Shown piece by piece: positions 17,480 to 25,860 of a stretch of DNA of 64,000 bases (the first letter of the stretch is position 1; each line of letters opens with the position of its first letter). The stretch is taken from contig NZ_CP048630.1 of NCBI RefSeq assembly GCF_010669125.1, positions 4,554,531 to 4,618,530 on the forward strand. Reading direction: 5' to 3'. This stretch comes from Ancylobacter pratisalsi (GTDB lineage Bacteria > Pseudomonadota > Alphaproteobacteria > Rhizobiales > Xanthobacteraceae). The translations under genes were made by a program, and so were the position numbers. The notes under the pieces were generated by a model that saw nothing but the letters and a program-made list of their open reading frames with translations, had not been told where the DNA came from and made no database searches.

Positions 17480-19213
17480 CTAGGCCCCCGCCAGCTTCAG
17501 CGTCCCGAGCACAGGACTGGACGATGTCACCTGCTCCAGCCGCCCCGCATCGGGGATGGCATAGGCCTGGATGCTGGTATGGCCGCCATCGAGCATCACT
17601 TCGCGCAGCACCATGCCAGAGAAATTGAAGCCGGACGCGTCCGCCGTTTCCTTGGAGACCATGCAGTCGGCGATGAAGTCCTTCGAGGCGCTCTCCAGCG
17701 CGGCGGCAACGCTGAGCGTGTCGCCGATGGCACGTATCTCCTGCTGGTGGATGCCGTCGCCGATGCGCGCCAGCACCACGCGGCCGGTGTGGATGCCAAT
17801 GCCGGCACGTATCGGAATTGGCAGCACGCCGCGCATCTCCGCATTGAGCATTTCAAGCACGCGCCCCATGTCCTGCGCCGCACGCAGTGCCGAGCGGGCA
17901 TTGACCGCGCGATGCTCGGACTGGTCGAAAACCGCCGTCAGTCCGTCCCCATACATCACGTCGATCCGCCCGTCATGGCTTTCCACCGCCTGGCACATCT
18001 CGTTCGAGAACCGGTTCACCAATACCGCGATCTCATACGGCAGCCGGTTCTGCGTCAGCGTCGCGAAGGCGCGCAGGTCCAGCACCAGCACCGCGGCATC
18101 GCGCTCCATCGCCCATTCCAGCGCCTCCGCGTCCTGATCGGAGGTGACGTGGCGGCCGAGCACGGGCATCAGCACCCGCACGCTGATGTCGCTCGACGGG
18201 CGGACCTGGCAGGCGAGCCGCACGCTCGGCGGCGCCGCGATGCTGTTGAGGATCGCGCTTTCGGCGCCGAAGGGCTCGGCGACGTTGCCCTCCCCGGCCA
18301 GGATCTGCACCCGGCATGTGGCACAGCGCCCCCGTCCCCGGCAGGACGAGGGATGGGGAATGTGGTGGGTGCGGCTGGCTTCCAGCACCGAGGTGCCGGC
18401 CGGCACCTCCACGGGGCCATATCCGCGATAGGTGATGGTGATGGTCGAGCCGACCCGGCGACGCAGGTAGAGCAGCCCCATCAGGCCGACAAAGGCCACG
18501 GCAAAGCCCGCGACACCCGAGCGCACGACCATGCCGACTTCTTCGACGCCGGCCGCCTGCTCCTGCGTGCGCGGCTCGAAGGTCAGCTTCGACGCCTCGC
18601 GTCCCGCGGAGACGAAGCCGGCGAAGGCGAGGCAGGGGATGAGGACGGCGAGGATGTAGCCGGGAATGCGCCAGTGCCTGTACCAGGGCTGATAGCGCAG
18701 CGCGTGATGCAGCCCGATGACCCCATGGCTCCACGCCACCACGATGAGCATGGTCTGCGAGAACACGACCGCCGGCCACATCAGGAACAGCACCGAGCCG
18801 TAGCTGATGTCGGCGCCGAACATCGACCCCGCGACCCGCGTCTGCAGGACGTGGCCCACCGCGAGCAGCGGAATGGTGAGGCCGGAAACGATCTGCCACA
18901 TCTCGTCGGGCGGCATCCGCCAGGTCCGCCGCAAGGCGATGCGGTAGCCCGACAGGAACATGTGAACCACGACCGCGGCGTAGAACAGGACGCTGCCCGG
19001 CCAGGACTGCCAGATCAGCCAGCGCCACTGCTGGACATACTGCATGGCCTCGATGCCGAAGATGCCCACCGCATGGTTCAGCAGATGGGTCAGGACGAAG
19101 GCGAACAGCAGGAAACCCGACCATTGCCGCGCGAGGCAGCCCCAGGGGTAGTCACGTCCCGTTCTGAGCGAAGCGTGCTTCTGGTCGTCCTGCGTCGTCG
19201 ACGTCATGGCCAT
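17480..19213 (-). CDS. Membrane-anchored [2Fe-2S] protein with degenerate class III cyclase domain (CyaC-like)
   Basis: This 577-residue protein has three regions. Residues ~30-255 contain six hydrophobic helices with several His residues (43, 47, 84, 121, 163, 169, 170), the layout of the succinate-dehydrogenase-cytochrome-b-like hexahelical anchor of CyaC-type cyclases, which may bind haem. Residues ~257-350 form a [2Fe-2S] ferredoxin domain with ligands C291, C297, C300 and C335 (spacing C-x5-C-x2-C). Residues ~374-555 have the class III nucleotide cyclase fold. The two metal aspartates are present (D379, D423). The base-specifying Lys is Val419 and its partner Asp is Glu492; the transition-state Asn and Arg are Ser501 and Ala505. 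Cyclase activity is therefore doubtful; a redox sensor or regulatory partner role is more likely. It lies 9 bases after a cyclic-nucleotide-binding-domain gene. Confidence 0.88.
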   Translation of the reverse strand: MAMTSTTQDDQKHASLRTGRDYPWGCLARQWSGFLLFAFVLTHLLNHAVGIFGIEAMQYVQQWRWLIWQSWPGSVLFYAAVVVHMFLSGYRIALRRTWRMPPDEMWQIVSGLTIPLLAVGHVLQTRVAGSMFGADISYGSVLFLMWPAVVFSQTMLIVVAWSHGVIGLHHALRYQPWYRHWRIPGYILAVLIPCLAFAGFVSAGREASKLTFEPRTQEQAAGVEEVGMVVRSGVAGFAVAFVGLMGLLYLRRRVGSTITITYRGYGPVEVPAGTSVLEASRTHHIPHPSSCRGRGRCATCRVQILAGEGNVAEPFGAESAILNSIAAPPSVRLACQVRPSSDISVRVLMPVLGRHVTSDQDAEALEWAMERDAAVLVLDLRAFATLTQNRLPYEIAVLVNRFSNEMCQAVESHDGRIDVMYGDGLTAVFDQSEHRAVNARSALRAAQDMGRVLEMLNAEMRGVLPIPIRAGIGIHTGRVVLARIGDGIHQQEIRAIGDTLSVAAALESASKDFIADCMVSKETADASGFNFSGMVLREVMLDGGHTSIQAYAIPDAGRLEQVTSSSPVLGTLKLAGA

Positions 19214-19222
19214 GCGATCATG

Positions 19223-19732
19223 TCAGTGCGCGCCGGAAGGTACGGCCAGGGAAATGCCGGCATCCGCGATGGCCGAGCCCTTCGGCAGCTTCTCGACGAG
19301 CTGGGCGCAGATATTGTTGAGATCCATGATCTGCCGGCCCAGCTCACGCATCACGGCGTGATTGAAGGGGGGAGACTCCTTCAACAGCTGCAGAAACGCC
19401 TCGCGGTCGATCCTCAGCGCCACGACCGAGGTCTCGGCGGTGATCGTCACCATGCGATTCTGGTCGCACAGCACGCCCGCTTCGCCCAGCAGGGCGCCGC
19501 GCACATGCTGGGCGAAGCCGATCTCACCCGACTTCGTGCGCAGCGACACATTGTACTGGCCCTCCAGCACGATGTAGACGGCGTCCGACACCGCGCCCTG
19601 CTCATAGATGACTTCGTCGGGATGGAACACGACCCGATCGCTGATCATGGCCAGGAGCTTCAGCTTGCCGCTCTCGACCTCATGAAACATCCGGAATTTC
19701 TGAAGCGACCGGACTTCGTCCTCAATGGTCAT
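19223..19732 (-). CDS. Stand-alone cyclic-nucleotide-binding-domain protein (no DNA-binding domain)
   Basis: This 169-residue protein consists of one CRP-type cNMP-binding beta barrel (residues ~10-125) plus a C-terminal helix. The phosphate-binding cassette is recognisable: G83-E84 and R93 are kept, but the Ser/Thr after the Arg is Met94. There is no helix-turn-helix, so it is not a CRP-like transcription factor; it must act through protein contacts. It is encoded between the degenerate ABC gene (4-base overlap) and the cyclase-fold gene, suggesting that the three products act together at the membrane. Whether it binds cAMP, cGMP or nothing cannot be decided from sequence. Confidence 0.88.
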   Translation of the reverse strand: MTIEDEVRSLQKFRMFHEVESGKLKLLAMISDRVVFHPDEVIYEQGAVSDAVYIVLEGQYNVSLRTKSGEIGFAQHVRGALLGEAGVLCDQNRMVTITAETSVVALRIDREAFLQLLKESPPFNHAVMRELGRQIMDLNNICAQLVEKLPKGSAIADAGISLAVPSGAH

Positions 19733-22500
19733 TTCATCGCCTCCTGGTCCTGGTGGCTACGGTCGGTTTCGGTGGAAGGCGGTTCTGCCTGAATCGAGGG
19801 TGCATGTGGTGATTCCACCATGTCCGCCGTCGCTTCGGTGGTGCGGGGCGTGTGCTCGCCACTGACCAGTTTAGCTCCCTCGAATCTCAGAACCTGATCG
19901 AACATCGACACATCATCCTCGGCCGACTGCGTGATGATGACCGTCTTTCCAGCCTGGGCCTCCAGTATATTCTCCATGATCATATGCGCCTCCGACGCCC
20001 CAAAGCTAGAGAGGGCGTCGTCGAGAATGAGAATATCAGGGTGCCGCAACATGGCGCGCGCCAATTGGATGGTCGCGCGCTGCTGGACGGAAAGCAGGCG
20101 GCCGCCCGGCCCGGCCTCCTGGTCGAGGCCCTTGGAGACGATGAACGCCTCCAGCCCGAGCTCGGTCATCACCGCCGCCGCCGCCGCGACCAGCCGCTCG
20201 CGGGCATGGGCCTTGCCGTAGCGGATGCGGCCGAACAGCAGGTTGTCGCGGATCGAGGCGCCCGGCATCAGACGCTTGGGATCATAGAACTCGATTTCGC
20301 CGACATCCTGCGCCGGCAGGAACTGCCGGAAGCTGCGCCGCGCGCGCAGCACGCGCTCAACCAGCCGGTCATCCATCAGATTCAGGCGGTGGCGCGGCTC
20401 GATATACATCAGCGCGTAGCCGATGAGCTTGTCGCGCACGTCCGGCGGAAGCTGGCGGCGCTGGCCGCGTTGCCAGGCGGATTCGACCTTCGGCCAGATC
20501 TCGCCCAGCTCGGAATCGTCGATGAACGAATAGCGCTCGCGCAGCGGATTGTTGGCCGCCAGGCCCTGGAACGCTTCCGCCACGGTTTCCACCATCTTCA
20601 GGCCGATCTCGGTCAGCGGCCCGGACAGCGCCTCCGCCGAGATGATGGAGCGCACGAAGGGGTCCTGCGCCAGATTCTCGGGCGTGAAGCGGTGCCCGAC
20701 CGACACGCCGAACAGCAAGTTCTCGCCAATGGTGGCGTTGGTGTTGAAGCGCCTGGGCTGGAACGCCTCGACATAGTCGACGATGCCAAGCTCGGCGAAA
20801 CGAGCCAGAATGGCGCTGCGGGCATCCACCATCCGCGCGGCGATGTCCTCGGGCACATCCGAGCCGAGCCGGCTCTGCATGCCGACGCGGTACACCTCGT
20901 CATAGCCGCGCACCACGCGCAGCGCGGTGATGATGGCGGCGTTGAGATGCTCGGGGCCTTCCAGGTCGAGCGCGCCATAGTCGACCCAGTCGGTATCCGG
21001 CGAGACGATCGGGTTGTCGGTCATCAGCGCCTCGTCGCGCCAGTAGCGCTCGAAGGCGTTCTTCGGTTCCTCCGGCGCCGGCGCCGCGCGCCGCAGCGCG
21101 AGCACGAGATTGTCGCGAATGGTGCCCGACATGATGTAGGGCTCGCCGGTCAGATACAGCAGCACCGCGCTCGCGGCACGGTCCGACATGGCCGCGAGTT
21201 CCTGTCCGCCCAGGGTGATGCTGCCCTGATAGTCCGTGATCTGGCGCCCCAGCACCTTCGGCAGGATGTCGCGGCCGCTGCCGGCCGAACCGACCACGGC
21301 CACACGCCCCGGCCGGGTGATGGCCGTGGACATGCGGTCGATCTGCACCAGACCGCGCCCGTTGACGACGCGCACGCCCACCATCGTGAACGGCGCATCG
21401 GCCGGGATCGGCTCGGGCTCGCTTTCGGGTTCCTCGCTGAGCAGGAAGTCCTTGGCGAAGGCCCCGACCACCTGCTCGTATTTCACGGTCACGTCGGCGC
21501 GCTGCTGGTCCCAGTCGATCAGCTCCTTGATCGGGCCGGGCAAGTCGCGATAGGCGGCGATGACGGCGACGAGCTGGCCGATGTCCAGCCGCCCCTGCAG
21601 GGCGAGATAGCCGCCCACCGTGTAGAAGATGAAGGGGGTGAGCTGCGCCAGCAGGTTGTTGAGGTACTTCACCGCGAATTTGCGGCGGTAGAGCCGCAGG
21701 CGGATGTCGAACAGCGTGCCCAGCCGCTTGCCGATCTCGGACGCGCTGTAGCGCGTGACGCCATAGGCATGCAGCGCCGGCGCCGCCTCGATCATCTCGC
21801 CGATGCGTCCGGCGAGCACGCGCGATTCCAGCTGGCGCATCCGGCCGAGACGGATCTGCTCGCGCCGCAGATGCGGAATGACGATGCCCTGCACGAGGAT
21901 GAGCAGCAGCGCCAACGTGCCCAGCCACATGTTCTGCGCCAGGATGAACGCCATGGCGGTGATCGCCTGGGTGCCGAGGAAGGCCGGCGTGATGAACGCC
22001 TCGCCGAAGAAGCCACCGATGGGCTCCACCTCGTCCTTGATCATGCTGGTGACTTCGGCGGGCTTGGTGGTGCGCACATCCTCCGGACGGAAGCGCATCA
22101 CCATCGAGAACAGCTCGAAGCGCAGACGGCGCAGCATGCGCTCGCCGAGAATGCCCTTGCGGATGTTGATGACGTATTTGAACCAGCCGTTGATCAGCGT
22201 GAGCACGAGGAACAGCATGCTCAGCGCCAGCAGGTACGGCAGCTGGGCGAACATCCATCCGTCGGAGATCTGGAAGCTGTAACCGCCCAGGAAACTCGGC
22301 AGTGAAAAGGTGAAGTCGAACAGCAGGGCCTTGTCCTGGCCATGGGCGAACACGCTGCCCTGGATGGCCTCGTTGACGATGCGCTTGGGCACGTCGAGAG
22401 ACCACCAGTAGAACGGCAGCGAGCCGACCACGAAGCAGAGAACAATGATCTGTTCGCGCCGGCTGTGCTGCCAGACGTAATGGAAGAAGTTGACGTACAA
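19729..22500 (-). CDS. Degenerate ABC-exporter-like protein with expanded, motif-triplicated NBD
   Basis: This 923-residue protein starts at TTG 22500. Residues ~15-340 form an ABC exporter-type membrane domain with about six helices. The ATPase region, ~375-890, is highly unusual. Walker A at 404-411 reads G-S-A-G-S-G-R-D, with Lys and Ser/Thr replaced by Arg and Asp. The C-loop at 803-807 is L-S-V-Q-Q. The catalytic Glu after Walker B is Asp828, and the H-loop His is Gln858. Walker A and the C-loop are ~390 residues apart instead of ~110. The exporter motif that follows the Q-loop (I-R-D-N-L type) occurs three times, at about 461, 591 and 750. ATP hydrolysis is improbable; it may be a membrane scaffold or regulator. 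It heads an eight-gene operon with the cNMP-binding and cyclase-fold genes. Confidence 0.85.
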   Translation of the reverse strand: MYVNFFHYVWQHSRREQIIVLCFVVGSLPFYWWSLDVPKRIVNEAIQGSVFAHGQDKALLFDFTFSLPSFLGGYSFQISDGWMFAQLPYLLALSMLFLVLTLINGWFKYVINIRKGILGERMLRRLRFELFSMVMRFRPEDVRTTKPAEVTSMIKDEVEPIGGFFGEAFITPAFLGTQAITAMAFILAQNMWLGTLALLLILVQGIVIPHLRREQIRLGRMRQLESRVLAGRIGEMIEAAPALHAYGVTRYSASEIGKRLGTLFDIRLRLYRRKFAVKYLNNLLAQLTPFIFYTVGGYLALQGRLDIGQLVAVIAAYRDLPGPIKELIDWDQQRADVTVKYEQVVGAFAKDFLLSEEPESEPEPIPADAPFTMVGVRVVNGRGLVQIDRMSTAITRPGRVAVVGSAGSGRDILPKVLGRQITDYQGSITLGGQELAAMSDRAASAVLLYLTGEPYIMSGTIRDNLVLALRRAAPAPEEPKNAFERYWRDEALMTDNPIVSPDTDWVDYGALDLEGPEHLNAAIITALRVVRGYDEVYRVGMQSRLGSDVPEDIAARMVDARSAILARFAELGIVDYVEAFQPRRFNTNATIGENLLFGVSVGHRFTPENLAQDPFVRSIISAEALSGPLTEIGLKMVETVAEAFQGLAANNPLRERYSFIDDSELGEIWPKVESAWQRGQRRQLPPDVRDKLIGYALMYIEPRHRLNLMDDRLVERVLRARRSFRQFLPAQDVGEIEFYDPKRLMPGASIRDNLLFGRIRYGKAHARERLVAAAAAVMTELGLEAFIVSKGLDQEAGPGGRLLSVQQRATIQLARAMLRHPDILILDDALSSFGASEAHMIMENILEAQAGKTVIITQSAEDDVSMFDQVLRFEGAKLVSGEHTPRTTEATADMVESPHAPSIQAEPPSTETDRSHQDQEAMK

Positions 22501-22624
22501 GGCCTTTACGCCTCTTGAAAGCGGAAGCTAGGATCGGTGGACACAGATAGGCACGGACTCACTCACGCGCATGCCGGATCACCATTTAATGACGATACTA
22601 GCATGATTAGCGAGACTTAGCCGT

Positions 22625-23596
22625 ATGCTGGAACGGTTCCGATCGCCCCTCGCCGGCGTGTTTCTGTCTGCGTTCACGCTCTCCGGCCTGCTGTCGGCAC
22701 CCGTCGGCGCGCAACCGGCCGATGGCCGCGACATGGTGCTGTTCGACGGCTTCGAGGGCACCACCTTCGCGCCGGGCGGCGGGCTCTACTACAAGAACAA
22801 CCACGAACAGGGCGCGGGCTCCTACAGCTTCGAAACCGAGGTCGTGCGTTCCGGCAAGCAGGCGATCGACCTTTCGGTGCGTCCGCAGTGCAAGAAGGTC
22901 AACGGCCTGTGCAGCGAGCGCGCCGAGGTGTGGGAGAAACCCGAAGTGCTCGTGCTCTATGGCGAGCCTGTCTGGTACGCCTTCTCGATGCAGATGGCGC
23001 AGCCCATTCCAACCGAACGCCATCGCTATGTGATGGCGCAGTGGAAGCGCGAGATCGAGCCGGGCGCCGATGGCGACTACAGCCCGCTGCTGGCGCTGCG
23101 CATGATCGACGGCCGGGTCGCGGTGACGGTCGATACCGACATGGCGACCTACAAGGCCACCGGCTGCCAGCCCGGCGACGCGCCCGCTTCGCCACCCGAC
23201 GAATATTCCCAGTTCCGCTCGCTCATAGCCCTGGCGCCGGGACATGAGGATGCCGTGGCCGCCGGCTTTCCCGGCTGCACCAGCGACCAGCGGGTGACGC
23301 GGCGCGGCGGCGAGATTCCCGCGCTCGATTCGGGCTGGATCGATTTCGTGTTCCAGGTGAAACCCGGCCCGAACGGCGATGGACGGATCGACGTGCTCGC
23401 CAATGGCGCCTGGGTCGCGACCGTGGAAGGCGCGATCGGCCACGAGGGCGACGGCCTTGGCGACCACATGTACTTCAAGTTCGGCCCCTACCGGGCCGGC
23501 CAGACGGGGGAGTGGCGGATCTATTACGACAATTTCCGCCGCGGGCCGCACTGCACCGACGTCGCCCCGGAAGCGGTGTGCGCGCAGGTGAAGTGA
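22625..23596 (+). CDS. Secreted heparin-lyase-I-like polysaccharide lyase
   Basis: This 323-residue protein has a signal peptide (basic start, hydrophobic core at residues ~10-28, cleavage near V-G-A-Q). The mature part resembles the heparin lyase I family (Pfam Polysacc_lyase), a beta-jelly-roll fold that includes glycosaminoglycan and glucuronan/alginate lyases. Typical features are the opening F-D-G-F-E strand, a C-S-E-R-A-E motif near residue 98, a Q-W-K-R segment near 139 in the predicted catalytic cleft, and the closing Y-Y-D-N-F strand. Family members cleave uronic-acid-containing polysaccharides by beta-elimination. It is transcribed divergently from the degenerate ABC operon and convergently with a nucleotide-sugar dehydrogenase gene, so it could process the polymer made by this locus. 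Confidence 0.8.
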   Translation: MLERFRSPLAGVFLSAFTLSGLLSAPVGAQPADGRDMVLFDGFEGTTFAPGGGLYYKNNHEQGAGSYSFETEVVRSGKQAIDLSVRPQCKKVNGLCSERAEVWEKPEVLVLYGEPVWYAFSMQMAQPIPTERHRYVMAQWKREIEPGADGDYSPLLALRMIDGRVAVTVDTDMATYKATGCQPGDAPASPPDEYSQFRSLIALAPGHEDAVAAGFPGCTSDQRVTRRGGEIPALDSGWIDFVFQVKPGPNGDGRIDVLANGAWVATVEGAIGHEGDGLGDHMYFKFGPYRAGQTGEWRIYYDNFRRGPHCTDVAPEAVCAQVK

Positions 23597-23623
23597 GTGC
23601 CCCTCGGTCGAGCGCGTCGAGGC

Positions 23624-24997
23624 TCACGCCTTGAGCAGGCGCTCCACCGGCAGGCCCAGGCGGGTGAAGACGTTGCGGGTGTCGACCACCACCCGCGCAT
23701 GGGCGGCGACAAGGGCGTAGTCGACCTCGTCATGGTCGGTGGCGACAAGCACCGCATCGAAGCCGGCGACCGCCTCGGGGGTGAGAGCGATCGAGCGCTT
23801 GCCGTTCAGGCGCTGGTGGCGCCGGGTGGAGGGCAGCGCGGCGACGAAGGGGTCATGGAATTCGCACAGCCCGCCGCGCTCGTCGATCAGCTCCATCAGC
23901 TTCAGCGCCGGGCTCTCGCGCACATCGTCGACGTTCTTTTTGTAGGCGACGCCGAGCACGAGGATGCGCGCGCCCGACAGCCCTCGCCCACCCAGTGTGT
24001 CCAGCGCCTCCGCGAGGCGATCGACGACGTGATAGGGCATGCGGGTGTTGATCTGGCCCGCCAGTTCGATGAAGCGGGTCTCGATGTCGAACTCCCGCGC
24101 CTTCCAGGTGAGGTAGAACGGATCGATCGGGATGCAGTGCCCGCCAAGGCCGGGGCCGGGATAGAACGGCATGAAGCCGAACGGCTTGGTGCCGGCGGCC
24201 TCGATCACCTCCCAGATGTCGATGCCCATGGCGCCGTAGACGGTCTTCAGCTCGTTCACCAGCGCGATATTGACCGAGCGGAAGATGTTCTCGGTGAGCT
24301 TCACCGCCTCGGCGACCTGGGTGGAGGACACCGGCACGACCCGCGACACCAGCGGGGCGTAGAGCGCCTGCGCCAACGCACCGGCCACTTCGCCATCGCC
24401 GCCGACGACCTTCGGGATGGTCGCGGTGGAGTAGCTGGCATTGCCGGGATCCTCGCGCTCCGGCGAAAAGGCGAGGAAGACGTCGCGCCCCGCCTTGAGA
24501 CCGGTTTCCTCAAGGATCGGCTTCACCACTTCCACCGTGGTGCCGGGCCAGGTGGTGGATTCCAGCACCACGATCTGGCCCGGCCGCAGGGTGCGGGCGA
24601 TGGCGCGGGCGGTGTCGATGACAAAGGACAGGTCCGGCTCGCGCTGGCGGGTGAGCGGGGTCGGCACGCAGACGATGAGCGCGTCGCACGCGCCGAGCCG
24701 CGCGAAATCCTGCGTGACGTCGAAGCGCGAAGTGGCCAGCGCCGCCTCCATGCGCGCGCCCGGAATGTACTTGATGACCTGCCGGCCGGCGGCGATTTCG
24801 GCGACCCGCTTCGGATTGATGTCGAAGCCGATCACCGGGAACCCGGCCTCAACCGCCACCAGCGCCAGCGGAAGGCCGACATAGCCGAGGCCGATGACAC
24901 CGATCACCGCTTCCTTCGCCGCGATGCGCGCTTCGAGGACGGCGGCGGGGCTGGCTTCAATGTTCATCGGGGAACTCGGTTCGGGGAACGCAGTCAT
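23624..24997 (-). CDS. Nucleotide-sugar 6-dehydrogenase (UDP-GlcNAc/UDP-Glc dehydrogenase family)
   Basis: This 457-residue cytoplasmic enzyme oxidises the C6 hydroxyl of a UDP-sugar to a carboxylate with two NAD+. The NAD-binding Rossmann loop G-L-G-Y-V-G-L-P lies at residues 36-43, and the catalytic Cys is C288 in the G-G-H-C-I-P-I-D-P motif. The form of that motif and overall length fit the WbpA/TviB type (UDP-N-acetylhexosamine 6-dehydrogenase) better than the UDP-glucose type, but substrate assignment from sequence is uncertain. The start could also be Met11 (24967). It would supply the uronic acid donor for the glycosyltransferase cluster and explains the presence of a lyase-family protein next door. 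Confidence 0.9.
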   Translation of the reverse strand: MTAFPEPSSPMNIEASPAAVLEARIAAKEAVIGVIGLGYVGLPLALVAVEAGFPVIGFDINPKRVAEIAAGRQVIKYIPGARMEAALATSRFDVTQDFARLGACDALIVCVPTPLTRQREPDLSFVIDTARAIARTLRPGQIVVLESTTWPGTTVEVVKPILEETGLKAGRDVFLAFSPEREDPGNASYSTATIPKVVGGDGEVAGALAQALYAPLVSRVVPVSSTQVAEAVKLTENIFRSVNIALVNELKTVYGAMGIDIWEVIEAAGTKPFGFMPFYPGPGLGGHCIPIDPFYLTWKAREFDIETRFIELAGQINTRMPYHVVDRLAEALDTLGGRGLSGARILVLGVAYKKNVDDVRESPALKLMELIDERGGLCEFHDPFVAALPSTRRHQRLNGKRSIALTPEAVAGFDAVLVATDHDEVDYALVAAHARVVVDTRNVFTRLGLPVERLLKA

Positions 24998-25061
24998 TGC
25001 GGGGCTGGTCTAGCCTCGCCGTCGTCGCGGCACAATCGCTGCCAGCACCGGCCTTGCGCGA

Positions 25062-25850
25062 TCACCCGATGCGGGGCGGCGGGGGATGACCGGCGACCAG
25101 CAGCAGGTCGCTTTCATCCTTGAGGGTGACGCCGGTGAGGCGGCGGGCCAGCGCCTCTTTCAGCAGCCATACCAGCTTGAAGGCGGCGGCATCGAAGGAG
25201 AGCCCATCGCCGCGCACGTTCGAGATGCAGTTGCGCTCCGCATCCGAGCGCCCGACCTTCGGCGCGAAGGTCAGGTAGAGGCCGAGACTGTCCGGCGAGG
25301 AAAGGCCCGGCCGCTCGCCGATAAGCACCACGACCGCTTTCGCCCCAAGCAGTTCGCCAACCTCATCGCCAAGCGCGACACGCGCCTGGGAGGCAATGAC
25401 CACCGGCCCGAGGCGCCAGCCCTCCCCGGCGATGCGCGCCTTGAGGGCGGACAGAAAGCCATGCGCCTGCGCATGGATGGCGGTGGAAGACAGGCCGTCG
25501 GCGACGACGATGACCAGATCGGGCGCGGTATCCCTGAACGGCGCGAGAGCGGCACGGCCCGCCTCGGACAGTTTGCGACCGAGATCGGGGCGGCGCAGAT
25601 AGGCATCGCGCGCAGGAGCGGCAGAGGTCACCTGCACCGCCTCAAGGCCAAGCTCAGTGATCTCACCGGCGATTTTTTCCGAATCGAACGGTGTGTGCAC
25701 CGCGTCGCGGGCCTGGGCATGGGCCAAGGCGAAGCGCAGCACCTCGCGCGTGGGCAGGCCTGCCCCGGCGCGGCCGAGCGCGATGCGGGCGGGTGTGGCG
25801 CCGGCGAGCTTGAGCCAGGCATCCTCGATGACGTAGGCGTCCTTGGTCAT
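25062..25850 (-). CDS. eutC: Ethanolamine ammonia-lyase small (light) subunit
   Basis: This 262-residue protein is close to the usual EutC length. The family patterns are the N-terminal A-R-I-A-L-G-R-A-G-A-G-L-P segment (about residues 20-32), an I-V-V-A-D-G-L-S-S-T-A-I-H-A strand that contributes to the adenosylcobalamin site, and the C-terminal R-x-L-T-G-V-T-L-K-D tail. With EutB it converts ethanolamine to acetaldehyde and ammonia using adenosylcobalamin. It lies 10 bases after eutB in the same direction. No other eut genes (reactivase eutA, microcompartment shell) are present in the window. Confidence 0.96.
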   Translation of the reverse strand: MTKDAYVIEDAWLKLAGATPARIALGRAGAGLPTREVLRFALAHAQARDAVHTPFDSEKIAGEITELGLEAVQVTSAAPARDAYLRRPDLGRKLSEAGRAALAPFRDTAPDLVIVVADGLSSTAIHAQAHGFLSALKARIAGEGWRLGPVVIASQARVALGDEVGELLGAKAVVVLIGERPGLSSPDSLGLYLTFAPKVGRSDAERNCISNVRGDGLSFDAAAFKLVWLLKEALARRLTGVTLKDESDLLLVAGHPPPPRIG

Positions 25851-25860
25851 CCGCGCGTCC

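Noticed and set aside
17480..19213. Initial reading as an ordinary active adenylate cyclase
   Set aside because: Checking the codons around residues 419, 492, 501 and 505 showed the base-specifying and transition-state residues are replaced, so an activity claim is not supported.
19852..22305. Long antisense open frame opposite the degenerate ABC gene
   Set aside because: Composition (Arg, His, Gln, Ala-rich, no hydrophobic core) is typical of antisense of GC-rich coding DNA. The minus-strand reading has clear membrane helices and ABC motifs.
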